Shown: positions 1 through 8,953, counted from the first letter of the stretch. The stretch: 48,740 nucleotides of DNA from Collinsella sp. AM17-1 (GCF_003470665.1 NZ_QRJZ01000017.1:1-48740), one strand, 5' to 3'. Program-made: numbers and translations. Notes: generated by a model not told the origin, from the sequence alone.

Positions 1-13
1 ATCGAGATTGAAG

Positions 14-46
14 AAGGGGGAGGCCTCGCGGCCTCCCCCTTTTTTG
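14..46 (+). terminator. Rho-independent terminator of an upstream gene
   Basis: A 9-bp GC-rich stem (GGGGGAGGC at 16-24 paired with GCCTCCCCC at 31-39) with a 6-nt loop is followed by six T. The T tract lies on the + strand, so it ends a + strand transcript whose gene lies left of the window. Confidence 0.85.
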
Positions 47-109
47 CGTTTACGGAGCGTAAATGACTCTATTACACCAGATGATCTTATCGTTTTTGGT
101 ATTGAGCCT

Positions 110-577
110 TTATTTAAAGAAGATAAATCGAATAACAAGGGCAACTGCTATGGCCACAATAATCAAAAGCAGGATTGTCAGTCGATGCTGCTTGCGTCGT
201 TTACTTGATGAAACAAAGATTGATTTTCCCTGTTTTGGCGTTTCGAGATAGCGAGCCGAATGCGTCAAGGTTTGCTTTGGTCGAGGACCTCTTTGTTGAT
301 GAGCGGCAGATGCTTTCATCGGCTCATCACTAACTGCGCTGTTTTTAGATAATGGTGCGTCTTTCAGATATACAGGGTCTCCCGAGGCGACGCCCATATG
401 TTTACGTCCCGTTTGGGCATCCTCGAGTGTTTGATATCGATTTCTCGTCACATACTCGGGCTCCGGATCATTAATGGGCTCTTGCGAGATGTGGGGGCGA
501 TGGAATCGAATCGGTTGCGGGCTGGATGCTTCGTCCTGCTCCGGCATAAACGTGTTGTCCTGTTTTTGATCGTCCAT
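110..577 (-). CDS. Hypothetical protein with a C-terminal membrane anchor
   Basis: This encodes 155 residues that I do not recognise. Residues 1 to about 125 are polar, low-complexity and proline/charge-rich, probably disordered. A basic stretch (SSSKRRKQHR) then precedes one hydrophobic helix of about 20 residues and a short FIFFK end. That is the pattern of a tail-anchored or single-pass protein with a cytoplasmic N-terminal domain and a positive-inside flank. The ATG at 577 follows an AAAGGG ribosome-binding site. It is transcribed away from hsp20, and a TACAAT box on the minus strand (617-622) may be its promoter. Function unknown. Confidence 0.7.
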   Translation of the reverse strand: MDDQKQDNTFMPEQDEASSPQPIRFHRPHISQEPINDPEPEYVTRNRYQTLEDAQTGRKHMGVASGDPVYLKDAPLSKNSAVSDEPMKASAAHQQRGPRPKQTLTHSARYLETPKQGKSIFVSSSKRRKQHRLTILLLIIVAIAVALVIRFIFFK

Positions 578-616
578 GATGCCCTTTAGCTCGTTACCAA
601 CAACGTGTACGCGCTC

Positions 617-622
617 ATTGTA
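617..622 (-). promoter_or_regulatory. Candidate -10 box TACAAT for the 110-577 gene
   Basis: TACAAT on the minus strand, about 40 nt upstream of the ATG at 577. It matches the gTACAAT boxes seen before several other genes in this window. No clear -35 is visible at 17 nt. Confidence 0.4.
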
Positions 623-759
623 AGCCCCTTGTTATTTGTAGCTGCGAACATACTTGTTATTTAAGCTCTGGTTCAAAGAATCTTAACCTTACTAAAACCT
701 GAGTCATACACACTTAGATATGCTTATAGTACTGGACTCAAAAAACTTTATAGTCGATG

Positions 760-788
760 TATATATGGGCACTGGGTGGGCATATATA
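760..788. promoter_or_regulatory. Inverted repeat upstream of hsp20, candidate heat-shock operator
   Basis: Perfect 8-bp arms TATATATG (760-767) and CATATATA (781-788) are separated by 13 nt, 67 nt upstream of the hsp20 ATG. The right arm runs into TATAAG (785-790), a plausible -10 box, so a repressor bound here would cover the promoter. It is neither a CIRCE element nor a recognisable HspR/HAIR element. The regulator is unknown. Confidence 0.45.
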
Positions 789-854
789 AGAGCGTCAAAA
801 GAAGTCCCAGTCACCTAGAAGATGGCTCGGCAGTCCTTAAAAGGAGTGGTAAAC

Positions 855-1286
855 ATGGCAAGCATGGTTCCTTATCGTTCGGTTTTTGGCGTTCGTCCTT
901 CTGCTAGCTCGCTGTTCGATCTGTTTGATGATATGACCGACCTTGCAAACAACTCGATTGCCTCCAAGGCGTTCCCCGTTGACGTTGAGGACAAGGGTGA
1001 TGGCTACGAGGTCAAGGCGTATCTGACCGGTGTCGCCAAGGATGACATCGACGTTGAGCTCAATGAGGGTCGCCTGTCCATCAGCGTGAACGTCGAGGAG
1101 AGCGCCGAAAACGAGGGTAAGAACTTCCTCCAGAAGGAGTTTAGCTCGTACAGCGCGACGCGTGGCGTGTATCTGAAGGACGCTTCGAGCGAGGGCCTCT
1201 CTGCAAAGTATGCTGACGGCATCCTCACCGTTACGGTTCCTAAGATCGTCGAGAAGAAGAACGTCACGAAGATCTCCATCGACTAA
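855..1286 (+). CDS. Hsp20/alpha-crystallin small heat shock protein
   Basis: This is a 143-residue small heat shock protein, an ATP-independent holdase that binds unfolding proteins. The alpha-crystallin domain spans roughly residues 35-140: FPVDVEDKGDGYEVKAYLTG opens it, and the family's conserved strand appears as ADGILTVTVPK near the C-terminus. The N-terminal arm contains the typical SLFDLFDDM segment. I chose the ATG at 855 because AAGGAG (841-846) is correctly spaced; an in-frame ATG at 822 has no such site. The gene stands alone between its own promoter region and a strong terminator. The inverted repeat just upstream suggests heat- or stress-dependent repression. Confidence 0.93.
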   Translation: MASMVPYRSVFGVRPSASSLFDLFDDMTDLANNSIASKAFPVDVEDKGDGYEVKAYLTGVAKDDIDVELNEGRLSISVNVEESAENEGKNFLQKEFSSYSATRGVYLKDASSEGLSAKYADGILTVTVPKIVEKKNVTKISID

Positions 1287-1320
1287 CGATGGCTCTGCTT
1301 CAATCGAGAGTATGAGTTAA

Positions 1321-1352
1321 GGGGGCTGGGAAGTGATTCCCAGCCCCCTTTT
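1321..1352 (+). terminator. Terminator between convergent hsp20 and the MBL-fold gene
   Basis: A perfect 12-bp stem (1321-1332 with 1337-1348) and GTGA loop, followed by TTTT on the + strand. The minus-strand side has only a short T stretch, so it mainly serves hsp20. Confidence 0.85.
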
Positions 1353-1366
1353 GTTGTCTTGAGGGG

Positions 1367-2176
1367 CTATTGAATAGTTGTCGGTTGATACTGACTTGCA
1401 GGGCGTATCGAGAGCTTCCGTGGCCCTTGAAGACGGGTGGCAGAACTGCCGAGTTCATCATCGAGACTTGCATCAAGCGCGTTGGCATAGCTTTTGACGG
1501 TAAGGCTTGGACGATTATTGTCCTGGCTGATATGCATGGCGATGAGCTGTTCGGTGCGATCGGTAACAAGTTCGCGCGCGGCTTCGGCGGCCTGGTTGTT
1601 GGAGAGGTGCCCCTTTGTGGACAGGATGCGCTCCTGAAGAAAGCGGGGGTACGCTCCTTCGCGCAGCATAGCTACATCGTGGTTGCTTTCGAGCGCGAGA
1701 ACTCGACAGTCTTTGAGGATGCCTATGGCCTTGCTCGATAACTCTCCGGTGTCGGTGGCAAACCCAATGGAATCATCGAGAGCATTAAATCGATAGCCGA
1801 CAGGATTGATGACATCGTGCGATGTTGAGTAGGTTTGCACGTGGATGCCGGCAATGGGGAGCGTGTCGCCGGGGTCAAATTCCTCTACGGGCAGGCGCGC
1901 GAGGTTTTCTTTGCATGAAAGGGTGTCCCTGCTGGCAAAGAGGGGACCATGCCAGTGCTTGCACCATACATCGAGCCCCTTGATATGGTCACCATGCTCA
2001 TGGGTGATTACTAGAGCGGCGACGTCGTCTGCCGAGAGGCCAAGCTCCGCCATGCGTTTAAGTGTCTCGCGGCGGGACAGGCCGTTGTCGATCATGATGA
2101 GCCCCTGAGGCCCCTCGACGAGTGCGCAGTTGCCTTTTGAGCCGCTGCCGAGGATATGAAGGTGCAGGCGAGACAT
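1367..2176 (-). CDS. MBL-fold metallo-hydrolase, YycJ/WalJ type
   Basis: This is a 269-residue metallo-beta-lactamase-fold hydrolase. The metal-binding motif THEHGDH sits at residues 58-64, preceded by the characteristic opening LHILGSGSKGNCALVEG. Further conserved elements follow (TSHDVINPVGYR, ATDTGELS, ESNHD, GHLSNNQAAE). This arrangement is typical of the YycJ/WalJ family, proposed to act in DNA metabolism and linked in Firmicutes to the WalRK region. No walRK genes are here. The ATG at 2176 begins the conserved domain directly; the longer reading frame upstream would overlap tilS and shows no homology-like sequence. No good ribosome-binding site is visible. It is divergent from tilS across about 50 nt. 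Confidence 0.88.
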   Translation of the reverse strand: MSRLHLHILGSGSKGNCALVEGPQGLIMIDNGLSRRETLKRMAELGLSADDVAALVITHEHGDHIKGLDVWCKHWHGPLFASRDTLSCKENLARLPVEEFDPGDTLPIAGIHVQTYSTSHDVINPVGYRFNALDDSIGFATDTGELSSKAIGILKDCRVLALESNHDVAMLREGAYPRFLQERILSTKGHLSNNQAAEAARELVTDRTEQLIAMHISQDNNRPSLTVKSYANALDASLDDELGSSATRLQGPRKLSIRPASQYQPTTIQ

Positions 2177-2190
2177 AAGATTCCAAAGGA

Positions 2191-2196
2191 TACAAT
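2191..2196 (+). promoter_or_regulatory. Candidate -10 box TACAAT for tilS
   Basis: TACAAT lies 28 nt before the tilS ATG. It is the same -10 hexamer as in several other promoters of this window. No good -35 is seen. Confidence 0.45.
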
Positions 2197-2224
2197 GAGT
2201 GCGGACGAATAGAGGAGGAAGCGA

Positions 2225-3766
2225 ATGCCAACGGTATCTCAGCACTATGGACATCATGCCGCACCGAGGACGGATAAGAGCGCCCTGGCAACGCGGCAGG
2301 CCGCTGCCCCCGTAGTGCTCATGGTATCAGGCGGTGCGGACTCGACGGCGCTGCTCCTTATGGCTTGCACATCAAAGCTGGATATCCAGGACGGGCGCGG
2401 CGTCGCTCCCATTGCGCGCGAGCGATTGCACGTGCTGCATGTAAACCATCATCTGCGCGGGGAGGCATCCGATGGCGACGAGGCCTTTGTACGTGACCTG
2501 TGCGCACAATACGGTTTGCCGCTGTGTGTTGAGCATGCCTATTTTGATGACGAATCGGGCAATATCGAGGCTGCGGCTCGCGAGGTGCGCTATGCCGCGG
2601 CACGGAGATACGTTCGCGAACTTTGTGCCGAATCGGGCGCACCGCGGACGGCGGCTCGTATCTGTACCGCGCATACTTCGTCGGACCGCGCGGAAACATT
2701 TTTGATGAATGCCATTAAAGGGTCGGGTCCCGCGGGTCTATCGAGCATTCCGCGCCGTCGGAACATTGTGGTTCGCCCCTTGCTCGACCTCACGCATGAT
2801 GAGCTCGTGAGCTATCTGCAGGTGCACGGTCAGCCGTGGCGGGAAGATGAAAGCAACGAGGACGTTTCGTACCTGCGCAACTATGTGCGCCATCGGGTGA
2901 TGCCGGTGGTGGCGCAGCGCAACGCGAACGTCTGTAAGACGATTGGCGCCGCTTGCGAAATTCTGGGCGACGAAGATGCCTTTCTTTCTCAGCTTTCGGC
3001 ACAGGCGTTTCGAAGCTGCCTGCGCAAGGCGGCGGCGGGCGCACTGGTGCTCGATGCGCGCCGTCTTGCCGCCGCTGAGGTTGTGATTGCACGGCGTATC
3101 GTGCGGTTGGCGATTAAGCGTATCGATCCCGACGCGCGACCGGAGATGCGGCATGTAGAACGGGTACTTGCCTGCGTCGCTGCGGGCTCGGGCTCGGTTA
3201 CGCTTCCTGCGGGAATTGATGCCCGTGTGGAGTTTGGCATGCTGGCGCTCAAGGCCCCGGCGGCGCGCGAGGGCTTAGTGGCCGACTGGATCTCCGTTCC
3301 CGGTCGTCTGCCGCTGGGGACGGGGCGTATGCTGACAGCAGAGCCGATGGCTGTGGAGCCGGGGTGCGATATCGTGCACCGTGCCCGCGAGCTTGCTGCT
3401 GCCGGAGAGGTTGCGGCCTTGGTGGATGCGGCGGCCCTGGGGTTCGCCGACCGCGATAGCGAGCGGATGCTAGCCGGCTCGCGCGGGGAGATTCCCGCCG
3501 AGGCGCGATTGGCGCGCCTGTGGGTGGATAGCCCTGTGCCGGGAGACGTGATGTGCCCGTTGGGGATGAGCGGTCGTAGCAAGAAAGTGTCAGACCTGTT
3601 GAACGAGGCGCGCATTCCTGTTTCAGACCGCTCTGGCGTACCCGTGGTAAGAACGGCTCCGGGAGGTGCCGTAGTATGGGTCGCGGGCGTTCGCGCGGAC
3701 GAGCGTTTTAAATGCACGGCCGCAACGCGCGTGGCATATCTGCTTCGTGTGGTCGATGCGGAATAG
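2225..3766 (+). CDS. tilS: tRNA(Ile)-lysidine synthetase
   Basis: TilS attaches lysine to C34 of tRNA-Ile(CAU) using ATP, which switches the codon read from AUG to AUA. The PP-loop motif SGGADS is at residues 35-40. The conserved HHLRGEASDGDE and HTSSDRAETFLMNAIKGSGPAGLSS-type segments follow, and the C-terminal substrate-binding region extends to residue 513. That length is on the long side for the family, with an alanine-rich middle. The ATG at 2225 is preceded by GAGGAGGAA. It heads a tilS-hpt-ftsH order that is conserved in many Gram-positive bacteria. Confidence 0.93.
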   Translation: MPTVSQHYGHHAAPRTDKSALATRQAAAPVVLMVSGGADSTALLLMACTSKLDIQDGRGVAPIARERLHVLHVNHHLRGEASDGDEAFVRDLCAQYGLPLCVEHAYFDDESGNIEAAAREVRYAAARRYVRELCAESGAPRTAARICTAHTSSDRAETFLMNAIKGSGPAGLSSIPRRRNIVVRPLLDLTHDELVSYLQVHGQPWREDESNEDVSYLRNYVRHRVMPVVAQRNANVCKTIGAACEILGDEDAFLSQLSAQAFRSCLRKAAAGALVLDARRLAAAEVVIARRIVRLAIKRIDPDARPEMRHVERVLACVAAGSGSVTLPAGIDARVEFGMLALKAPAAREGLVADWISVPGRLPLGTGRMLTAEPMAVEPGCDIVHRARELAAAGEVAALVDAAALGFADRDSERMLAGSRGEIPAEARLARLWVDSPVPGDVMCPLGMSGRSKKVSDLLNEARIPVSDRSGVPVVRTAPGGAVVWVAGVRADERFKCTAATRVAYLLRVVDAE

Positions 3767-3913
3767 CGCTTCGCGCCAGCTATTCTGTGCGACGTTGACG
3801 GTATTCCCGCGCTGATGGCGCACGTGCTGGTAAATATACCCCGTGCGCTGCTAGAATGTGTAGTTCGCGTCCATGCGGCGGTGCGTGGGCGATAAGCACA
3901 AGAAAGGGTTGTC

Positions 3914-4462
3914 ATGGCTTCTCAACATCCGGATATCGAGAAGGTTCTGTTTACGCAGGAGGATATCGACGGTATCGTCTCTCGCCTAGGCGAGCAGATT
4001 ACTCGCGACTACGCGGGTAAGGATCTGGTGCTGATTGCGGTCCTGCGCGGCGCCGTGGTCTTTATGGGCGACCTGATGCGCAAGATCGAGCTGCCGACCA
4101 ACATCGATTTCATGGCTGTTTCGAGCTATGGCGACGGTGTGAAGTCCTCGGGCATCGTGCGTATCATTAAGGACCTGGATATCGACATCCGCGGTCGCGA
4201 CGTGCTGATCGTCGAGGACATTCTGGACTCGGGCCTGACGCTCAAGTATCTGATGAAGAACCTCGAGAGCCGCAAGCCCGCCTCGCTGGAGGTTGCCGCC
4301 TTCCTGTGGAAGGACGTTGAGGACCGTACCTCGGCCGTCACGCCCAAGTATGTTGGAACCCATTGCCCCGATGCCTTTGTGGTGGGCTACGGCCTCGACT
4401 ATGCCGAGCGCTATCGTAACCTTCCGTATCTGGGCATTTTGAAACCGGAGGTTTATTCGTAA
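3914..4462 (+). CDS. hpt: Hypoxanthine (guanine) phosphoribosyltransferase
   Basis: This 182-residue enzyme salvages hypoxanthine and guanine by transferring ribose-5-phosphate from PRPP to form IMP or GMP. The PRPP loop VEDILDSGLT is at residues 100-109. LVLIAVLRGAVVFMGDL and the C-terminal VGYGLDYAERYRNLPYLG are standard HPRT elements. The start follows AGAAAGGG. The stop is one base before the ftsH ATG, so the two are almost certainly cotranscribed. The 147-nt gap after tilS has a possible TAGAAT -10 box at 3852-3857, so hpt-ftsH may also have its own promoter. Confidence 0.96.
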   Translation: MASQHPDIEKVLFTQEDIDGIVSRLGEQITRDYAGKDLVLIAVLRGAVVFMGDLMRKIELPTNIDFMAVSSYGDGVKSSGIVRIIKDLDIDIRGRDVLIVEDILDSGLTLKYLMKNLESRKPASLEVAAFLWKDVEDRTSAVTPKYVGTHCPDAFVVGYGLDYAERYRNLPYLGILKPEVYS

Positions 4463-4463
4463 G

Positions 4464-6602
4464 ATGCCCGACGACCGTAACGATAACAATTCCCAGACTC
4501 CCCGGGAGCCTAAGATCCCGGGGATGCCCGGAGGCAAGAAGCCCACGCGTACGGGCTGGCTGTATTTTATTTTGGCTTGCGCGCTTCTGGGCTACGCCTT
4601 CTTTAACATGGGCTCCGGCTTTGCCAATTCCAGCAATACCGTAAAGCTCGCGACGAGCGAGATGGTCAACGCCATTAAGCAGGATCGCGTCGAAGATTTG
4701 ACCTATACGGTTCAAGACGGAAGCGTGGCGGGTCATTACTGGAAGACGAAAAAGGACAAGGGTGACACGAGCGAGCTCAAGAGCTTCTCCTCGACCTACG
4801 TCGGTTCCGATTCGCTTGCCGAGCTTATGGCGGAGCACCCCGATACCAAGTACATCGTCAACACCAATGACCCCGATTTTTGGGGCGACTTGGCGATGAG
4901 CGTGCTTCCGACGATCGCCCTGATCGCCATCATGTTCTACTTTATGCGCCAGATGATGGGCGCCAACAACAGGAACATGCAGTTTGGCAAGACCAACGCC
5001 AAGACCAACGAGGCAACACGCCCCAAGGTCAAGTTTGAGGATGTTGCCGGTGTGGACGAGGCAGTCGAGGAGCTCGAGGAGATTCGCGACTTTTTGAGCG
5101 ATCCGGACCGCTATCGCAAGCTGGGCGCCAAGATTCCGCGCGGCGTGCTGCTGGTTGGCCCTCCGGGTACCGGTAAAACCCTGCTGGCCAAGGCCGTTGC
5201 CGGCGAGGCGGGCGTGCCGTTCTTTAGCATCTCGGGTTCCGACTTTGTCGAGATGTTCGTGGGTGTCGGCGCCAGCCGCGTGCGCGACCTTTTTAAGGAG
5301 GCCAAGTCTCAGGCTCCGTCAATCATCTTTATTGACGAGATCGATGCCGTGGGACGTCAGCGCGGAGCTGGCTTGGGCGGCGGTCACGACGAGCGCGAGC
5401 AAACGCTCAACCAGCTGCTGGTCGAGATGGACGGCTTTGAGGAAAGCGAGTCGGTCATCCTGATCGCTGCGACCAACCGTCCTGACATCCTGGATCCGGC
5501 ATTGCTGCGTCCCGGCCGTTTTGACCCTCAGGTTACGGTCGACCGTCCGGATGTGAAGGGCCGCGAGCAGATCTTGCGCGTGCATGCCGAGAACAAGCCG
5601 ATGGACGAGGACGTGAAGTTTGAGAAGCTCGCCCAGATGACCGTTGGCTTCACCGGCGCCGATCTGGCAAATCTGCTCAACGAGTCTGCGCTGCTGGCTG
5701 CCCGCCGCCATCGTTCCGTGATCTCGATGGACGAGGTCGAGGAGTCGATGGAGCGCGTGATTGCCGGACCGCAGCGCAAGGGTCGCGTGATGACCGAAGC
5801 CGAGCGCACCACGATTGCCTACCATGAGAGCGGCCACGCCCTGGTGGGCCACATCTTGGAGCATTCCGATCCGGTTCATAAGATCTCGATCGTCAGCCGC
5901 GGTCAGGCCCTGGGCTACACACTGCAGCTTCCGCAGGAGGATCACTTCCTCAAGACCAAGAACGAGATGCTCGACGAGCTCGCCGTGTTCTTGGGCGGTC
6001 GCGTTGCCGAGGAGCTCATGTGCGACGACATCACGTCGGGCGCGAGCAACGATCTGGAGCGCGCGACTAAGATGGCGCGCGAGATGGTCACGCGCTTGGG
6101 CATGAGCGAGGAACTGGGTACGCAAGTGTTTGGTGAGGCGCAGCATCAGGTATTCCTTGGTCGCGATTACGCCGATCACCAGGATTACTCCGAGGAAACG
6201 GCGCGCCGCATCGATATCGAGGTTCAGCGCATTATGCGTGAGGCCCATCGTCGTGCGGTCGAGATCCTGGATGCCCGTCGCGATCAGCTCGACCTGATGG
6301 CCAAGGTGCTGCTTGAGCGCGAGACCGTCGAAGGCGACGCCGTGAACGCCCTGCTCGACAACGAGTGGGATGCTTACCTTGAGCGCGAGGGCGATATCCT
6401 GGCGGCCAAGGAGGAGCGCAACGCCAAGGCGGCCGGCATGCCGACCAAGAAGCGCTCGCCTCGCATGAGCGAGGAGGAGCTGGCGGCTGATGCCGCGGCC
6501 TTTGCGCAGGCGGCCATGCAGGAGGATGCCGAAGCCGCATCCGATGATGCCGGTGATGGCAATGCTGTCAACGCTGACGGCAACACCGACGCCGACAAAT
6601 AG
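4464..6602 (+). CDS. ftsH: ATP-dependent membrane zinc protease FtsH
   Basis: FtsH is a hexameric AAA+ protease that degrades misfolded membrane proteins and short-lived regulators. Two transmembrane helices (residues about 30-47 and 145-162) flank the extracytoplasmic domain. Walker A GPPGTGKT starts at residue 232, Walker [12 protein letters not shown] follows, and the second region of homology contains [17 protein letters not shown]. The zinc site HESGH is at residues 454-458. The 712-residue length is normal to slightly long, because of a Lys/Glu/Ala/Asp-rich acidic tail of about 70 residues. Translation is probably coupled to hpt (1-nt gap). Confidence 0.97.
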   Translation: MPDDRNDNNSQTPREPKIPGMPGGKKPTRTGWLYFILACALLGYAFFNMGSGFANSSNTVKLATSEMVNAIKQDRVEDLTYTVQDGSVAGHYWKTKKDKGDTSELKSFSSTYVGSDSLAELMAEHPDTKYIVNTNDPDFWGDLAMSVLPTIALIAIMFYFMRQMMGANNRNMQFGKTNAKTNEATRPKVKFEDVAGVDEAVEELEEIRDFLSDPDRYRKLGAKIPRGVLLVGPPGTGKTLLAKAVAGEAGVPFFSISGSDFVEMFVGVGASRVRDLFKEAKSQAPSIIFIDEIDAVGRQRGAGLGGGHDEREQTLNQLLVEMDGFEESESVILIAATNRPDILDPALLRPGRFDPQVTVDRPDVKGREQILRVHAENKPMDEDVKFEKLAQMTVGFTGADLANLLNESALLAARRHRSVISMDEVEESMERVIAGPQRKGRVMTEAERTTIAYHESGHALVGHILEHSDPVHKISIVSRGQALGYTLQLPQEDHFLKTKNEMLDELAVFLGGRVAEELMCDDITSGASNDLERATKMAREMVTRLGMSEELGTQVFGEAQHQVFLGRDYADHQDYSEETARRIDIEVQRIMREAHRRAVEILDARRDQLDLMAKVLLERETVEGDAVNALLDNEWDAYLEREGDILAAKEERNAKAAGMPTKKRSPRMSEEELAADAAAFAQAAMQEDAEAASDDAGDGNAVNADGNTDADK

Positions 6603-6613
6603 TTCTTGTAGCG

Positions 6614-6652
6614 AAAGCCTCTGCGGGGAAACCTGTGGAGGCTCTTTCTTTT
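6614..6652 (+). terminator. Terminator after ftsH
   Basis: AGCCTC (6616-6621) and GAGGCT (6638-6643) form the base of an interrupted hairpin followed by CTTTCTTTT, directly downstream of the ftsH stop. Confidence 0.7.
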
Positions 6653-6660
6653 GAGCGATA

Positions 6661-6722
6661 TGTTGATTGGGGACAGACTTAAATGCGTGAAAACGCTCAT
6701 TTAAGTCTGTCCCCAATCAACA
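6661..6722. repeat. Long perfect palindrome carrying the GGGGACAG motif
   Basis: Arms of 25 bp (6661-6685 and 6698-6722) are perfectly complementary around a 12-nt centre that can itself form CGT-GAAA-ACG. Each arm contains GGGGACAGACTTAAATG. It lies between the ftsH terminator and the aminotransferase promoter. It is related by its GGGACAG core to the palindromes at 16904, 20093, 20159, 20381 and 22505. Confidence 0.85.
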
Positions 6723-6751
6723 TTGCTGCGGCACTTTGCTCAGCTAAAGCG

Positions 6752-6757
6752 TACAAT
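6752..6757 (+). promoter_or_regulatory. -10 box TACAAT of the aminotransferase gene
   Basis: A gTACAAT box 24 nt before the ATG at 6782. Seven bases after it an ATG opens a six-codon ORF (see next entry). The -35 region is poor. Confidence 0.5.
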
Positions 6758-6764
6758 AGCGCCT

Positions 6765-6785
6765 ATGCGAAAGGGGAACAGATGA
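6765..6785 (+). promoter_or_regulatory. Candidate leaderless mini-ORF overlapping the aminotransferase start
   Basis: ATG CGA AAG GGG AAC AGA TGA encodes MRKGNR. The ATG is 7 nt after TACAAT, so a transcript would start at or next to it. The TGA overlaps the main ATG as ATGA, and the main ribosome-binding site AAGGGGA lies inside the mini-ORF. The same geometry occurs before ilvE. Translation of this ORF is inferred, not shown. Confidence 0.3.
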
Positions 6786-7972
6786 TCAACGAAACTATGT
6801 ATGCTCGCGGTGCGGAAAGCTCCATCATCCGTGAGATTTTTAGCTATGGCCTTGAGCGCAAGGCACAGATCGGTGCGGAGAACGTATTCGATTTTTCGCT
6901 GGGCAACCCGAGTGTTCCGGCGCCCGCTGCTGTTGCTGAGTCCATTAAGAAGGCATTGGAGCTGCCGAGCGACCAGCTGCATGGATACACGCCTGCGCCG
7001 GGTCTGCCACAATGTCGAGCGGCCGTCGCCGACTCGCTCAACCGTCGCTTTGGCACGAGCTATGAGGGCAAGGACGTCTTTATGACGGTGGGTGCCGCGG
7101 CTTCGCTCACCTGCACGCTCAACGCCGTTACGAACCCGGGCGATGAGGTTGTTGTTATCGCCCCGTACTTTCCGGAGTATCGCGTGTGGATTGAGAAGGC
7201 CGGCTGCACGTGTGTTGAGGCGCTCGCCGATGAAGATACGTTCCAGCTGAGCGTGAGTAACGTGCTCAAGGCGATTACCGATAAGACGGCTGCCGTCATC
7301 ATCGACTCGCCCAACAATCCGACCGGTGCCGTATATACACGCGACACGCTGACGCGACTGGCCAATGTTCTGCGCGAGGCCAACGCTCAGCGCGATCCCG
7401 AGAATCCGATTATGCTCATCTCTGATGAGCCGTATCGCGAGATTGTCTATGGCGCCGAGGTGCCTTGGGTGCCTTCGATCTACGAGCACACCATCGTGTG
7501 CTACTCGTATTCCAAGTCGCTTTCGCTACCGGGCGAGCGCGTCGGGTGGATCCTGGTTCCCAATACGAATCCTCAGGCAGCTCGTCTAATGCCCGCCGTT
7601 GCCGGTGCCGCCCGTACGCTGGGCTTCGTGTGTGCACCGGCGCTCTTCCAGCGTGTAATCATCGACTGCATTGATGAACCGAGCGATGTCGAGGCCTATG
7701 CTCGCAACCGCACCGCGCTTACCGATGCACTAGCGGAGTACGGCTACACCTATGTTGAGCCGGATGGCGCGTTCTACCTATGGGTGAAAGCGCTGGAGTC
7801 CGATGCGAATGCGTTCTGTGAGCGCGCGAAGAAGCATGAGCTGCTCGCGGTGCCTTCGGATAGCTTTGGCATGCCGGGCTGGTTCCGCCTGGGCTACTGC
7901 GTGAGCTATGAGACAATCGTCAACTCTCTGCCTGCCTGGAAGCAGCTGGCCGACGAATATCGTCGAAAGTAA
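6782..7972 (+). CDS. Class I pyridoxal-phosphate aminotransferase (aspartate aminotransferase-like)
   Basis: This is a 396-residue fold-type I PLP enzyme. SPNNPTG (176-182) and SDEPYRE (215-221) are PLP-binding motifs, and the Schiff-base lysine is K245 in YSYSKSLSLPGERVGW. The FDFSLGNPSVPAP opening and GYTPAPGLPQCR are typical of aspartate/aromatic-type aminotransferases that move an amino group to 2-oxoglutarate. The amino-acid substrate cannot be read from sequence. The ATG at 6782 has AAGGGGA upstream. A longer frame from 6683 lies across a palindromic repeat and is rejected as the start. It is monocistronic or weakly linked to the PHP gene, which has its own -10 box. Confidence 0.9.
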   Translation: MINETMYARGAESSIIREIFSYGLERKAQIGAENVFDFSLGNPSVPAPAAVAESIKKALELPSDQLHGYTPAPGLPQCRAAVADSLNRRFGTSYEGKDVFMTVGAAASLTCTLNAVTNPGDEVVVIAPYFPEYRVWIEKAGCTCVEALADEDTFQLSVSNVLKAITDKTAAVIIDSPNNPTGAVYTRDTLTRLANVLREANAQRDPENPIMLISDEPYREIVYGAEVPWVPSIYEHTIVCYSYSKSLSLPGERVGWILVPNTNPQAARLMPAVAGAARTLGFVCAPALFQRVIIDCIDEPSDVEAYARNRTALTDALAEYGYTYVEPDGAFYLWVKALESDANAFCERAKKHELLAVPSDSFGMPGWFRLGYCVSYETIVNSLPAWKQLADEYRRK

Positions 7973-8064
7973 AGCGCTCTGCTTACAATGTTTTACGTGA
8001 AACGGGGTTTGGTTTTAAGCCAGACCCCGTTGTCTATGCCGTTGTGTGATTGGGATGAAGCAGT

Positions 8065-8094
8065 TTTACGACTGCCGAAAGCTATGCGTACAAT
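8065..8094 (+). promoter_or_regulatory. Promoter of the PHP-domain gene
   Basis: TTTACG (8065-8070), an 18-nt spacer, then TACAAT (8089-8094), 37 nt before the ATG at 8132. Confidence 0.5.
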
Positions 8095-8131
8095 GAATAT
8101 ACGCGACGGCCATACTGGACAAGGAGACCCG

Positions 8132-8953
8132 ATGCCCTACCTTCTTTCTTGTGATATTCATACTCATACGATGTTCTCTGCGCATGCGTACTCAACCATC
8201 GAGGAGAACATCTATTGGGCGGCGGAGCGCGGCCTTCAGGTGCTCGGTTCCGCCGATCATTTAAGCTCGATGGTTACGCCTTGTCCCAATGACCTGCGCA
8301 GTTTCCAATTCTTTATTAACCAGGATATCTGGCCGCGCATTTGGAGCGGCGTGCTGGTGCTGCGTGGTGCCGAGGCTGATATCGTTTCGCTGGACGGCAG
8401 CTTGTTTGGCGAAGACATTCCCGTTTCGCTCGATATCGCCGGCGATCCGTATAGTCGTGAGCATTCGCTGTTCGATTTGGTGACGCGTAATTTGGATTAT
8501 TTGGTGGCAAGCGTGCATAACCCGCAGTTTGCCGAAGGCGCGACGCTCGCCCAAACGACCCAGATGTACATCAATGCCCTGGAGCACCCCAAGGTGTTCA
8601 TGCTTGGGCATGCGGGTCGTTCGGGCGTGCCGTTCGATATCGATGAGGTGCTGTTGGCGGCCAAGGCCAAGCACAAGATCATCGAGATCAACAACCATAG
8701 TCTTGAACACGGTGTCGACACTGAGCATTGGGCCGTATGCCGCAAGATCGCCGAGCGCTGCGCCGAGCTGGGCGTGGGTATTGGCGTGTCGACCGATGCC
8801 CACATTGGCATGGCCATTGGCAAGCTCGATCACGCGCGCAAGATGCTCGACGAGATTCACTTCCCGCTGGATTTGATCGTGACGCGCGACCGCGAGACGC
8901 TGCTGCGCGAGATGGCGGCAGCCGGCGTGTGTGACCTGCGCAAGGGGATGTAG
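8132..8953 (+). CDS. PHP-domain phosphoesterase (YcdX-like)
   Basis: This is a 273-residue protein of the polymerase-and-histidinol-phosphatase superfamily, a trinuclear metal phosphoesterase fold. Metal ligands are recognisable in CDIHTHT (residues 7-13), the SADHLS segment, VASVHNPQFAEG, MLGHAGR and the C-terminal STDAHIGMAIG. This order matches the YcdX/histidinol-phosphatase-like branch; the natural substrate is unknown. The ATG at 8132 has AAGGAGA 4 nt upstream. The longer open frame from 7988 includes the promoter and is not coding. It converges on the methyltransferase gene across a shared terminator. Confidence 0.88.
   Translation: MPYLLSCDIHTHTMFSAHAYSTIEENIYWAAERGLQVLGSADHLSSMVTPCPNDLRSFQFFINQDIWPRIWSGVLVLRGAEADIVSLDGSLFGEDIPVSLDIAGDPYSREHSLFDLVTRNLDYLVASVHNPQFAEGATLAQTTQMYINALEHPKVFMLGHAGRSGVPFDIDEVLLAAKAKHKIIEINNHSLEHGVDTEHWAVCRKIAERCAELGVGIGVSTDAHIGMAIGKLDHARKMLDEIHFPLDLIVTRDRETLLREMAAAGVCDLRKGM

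Noticed and set aside
640..854. CIRCE or HspR (HAIR) element before hsp20
   Set aside because: Neither the 9-bp CIRCE arms nor CTTGAGT-N7-ACTCAAG is present; only partial GAGTC/GACTC matches were found.
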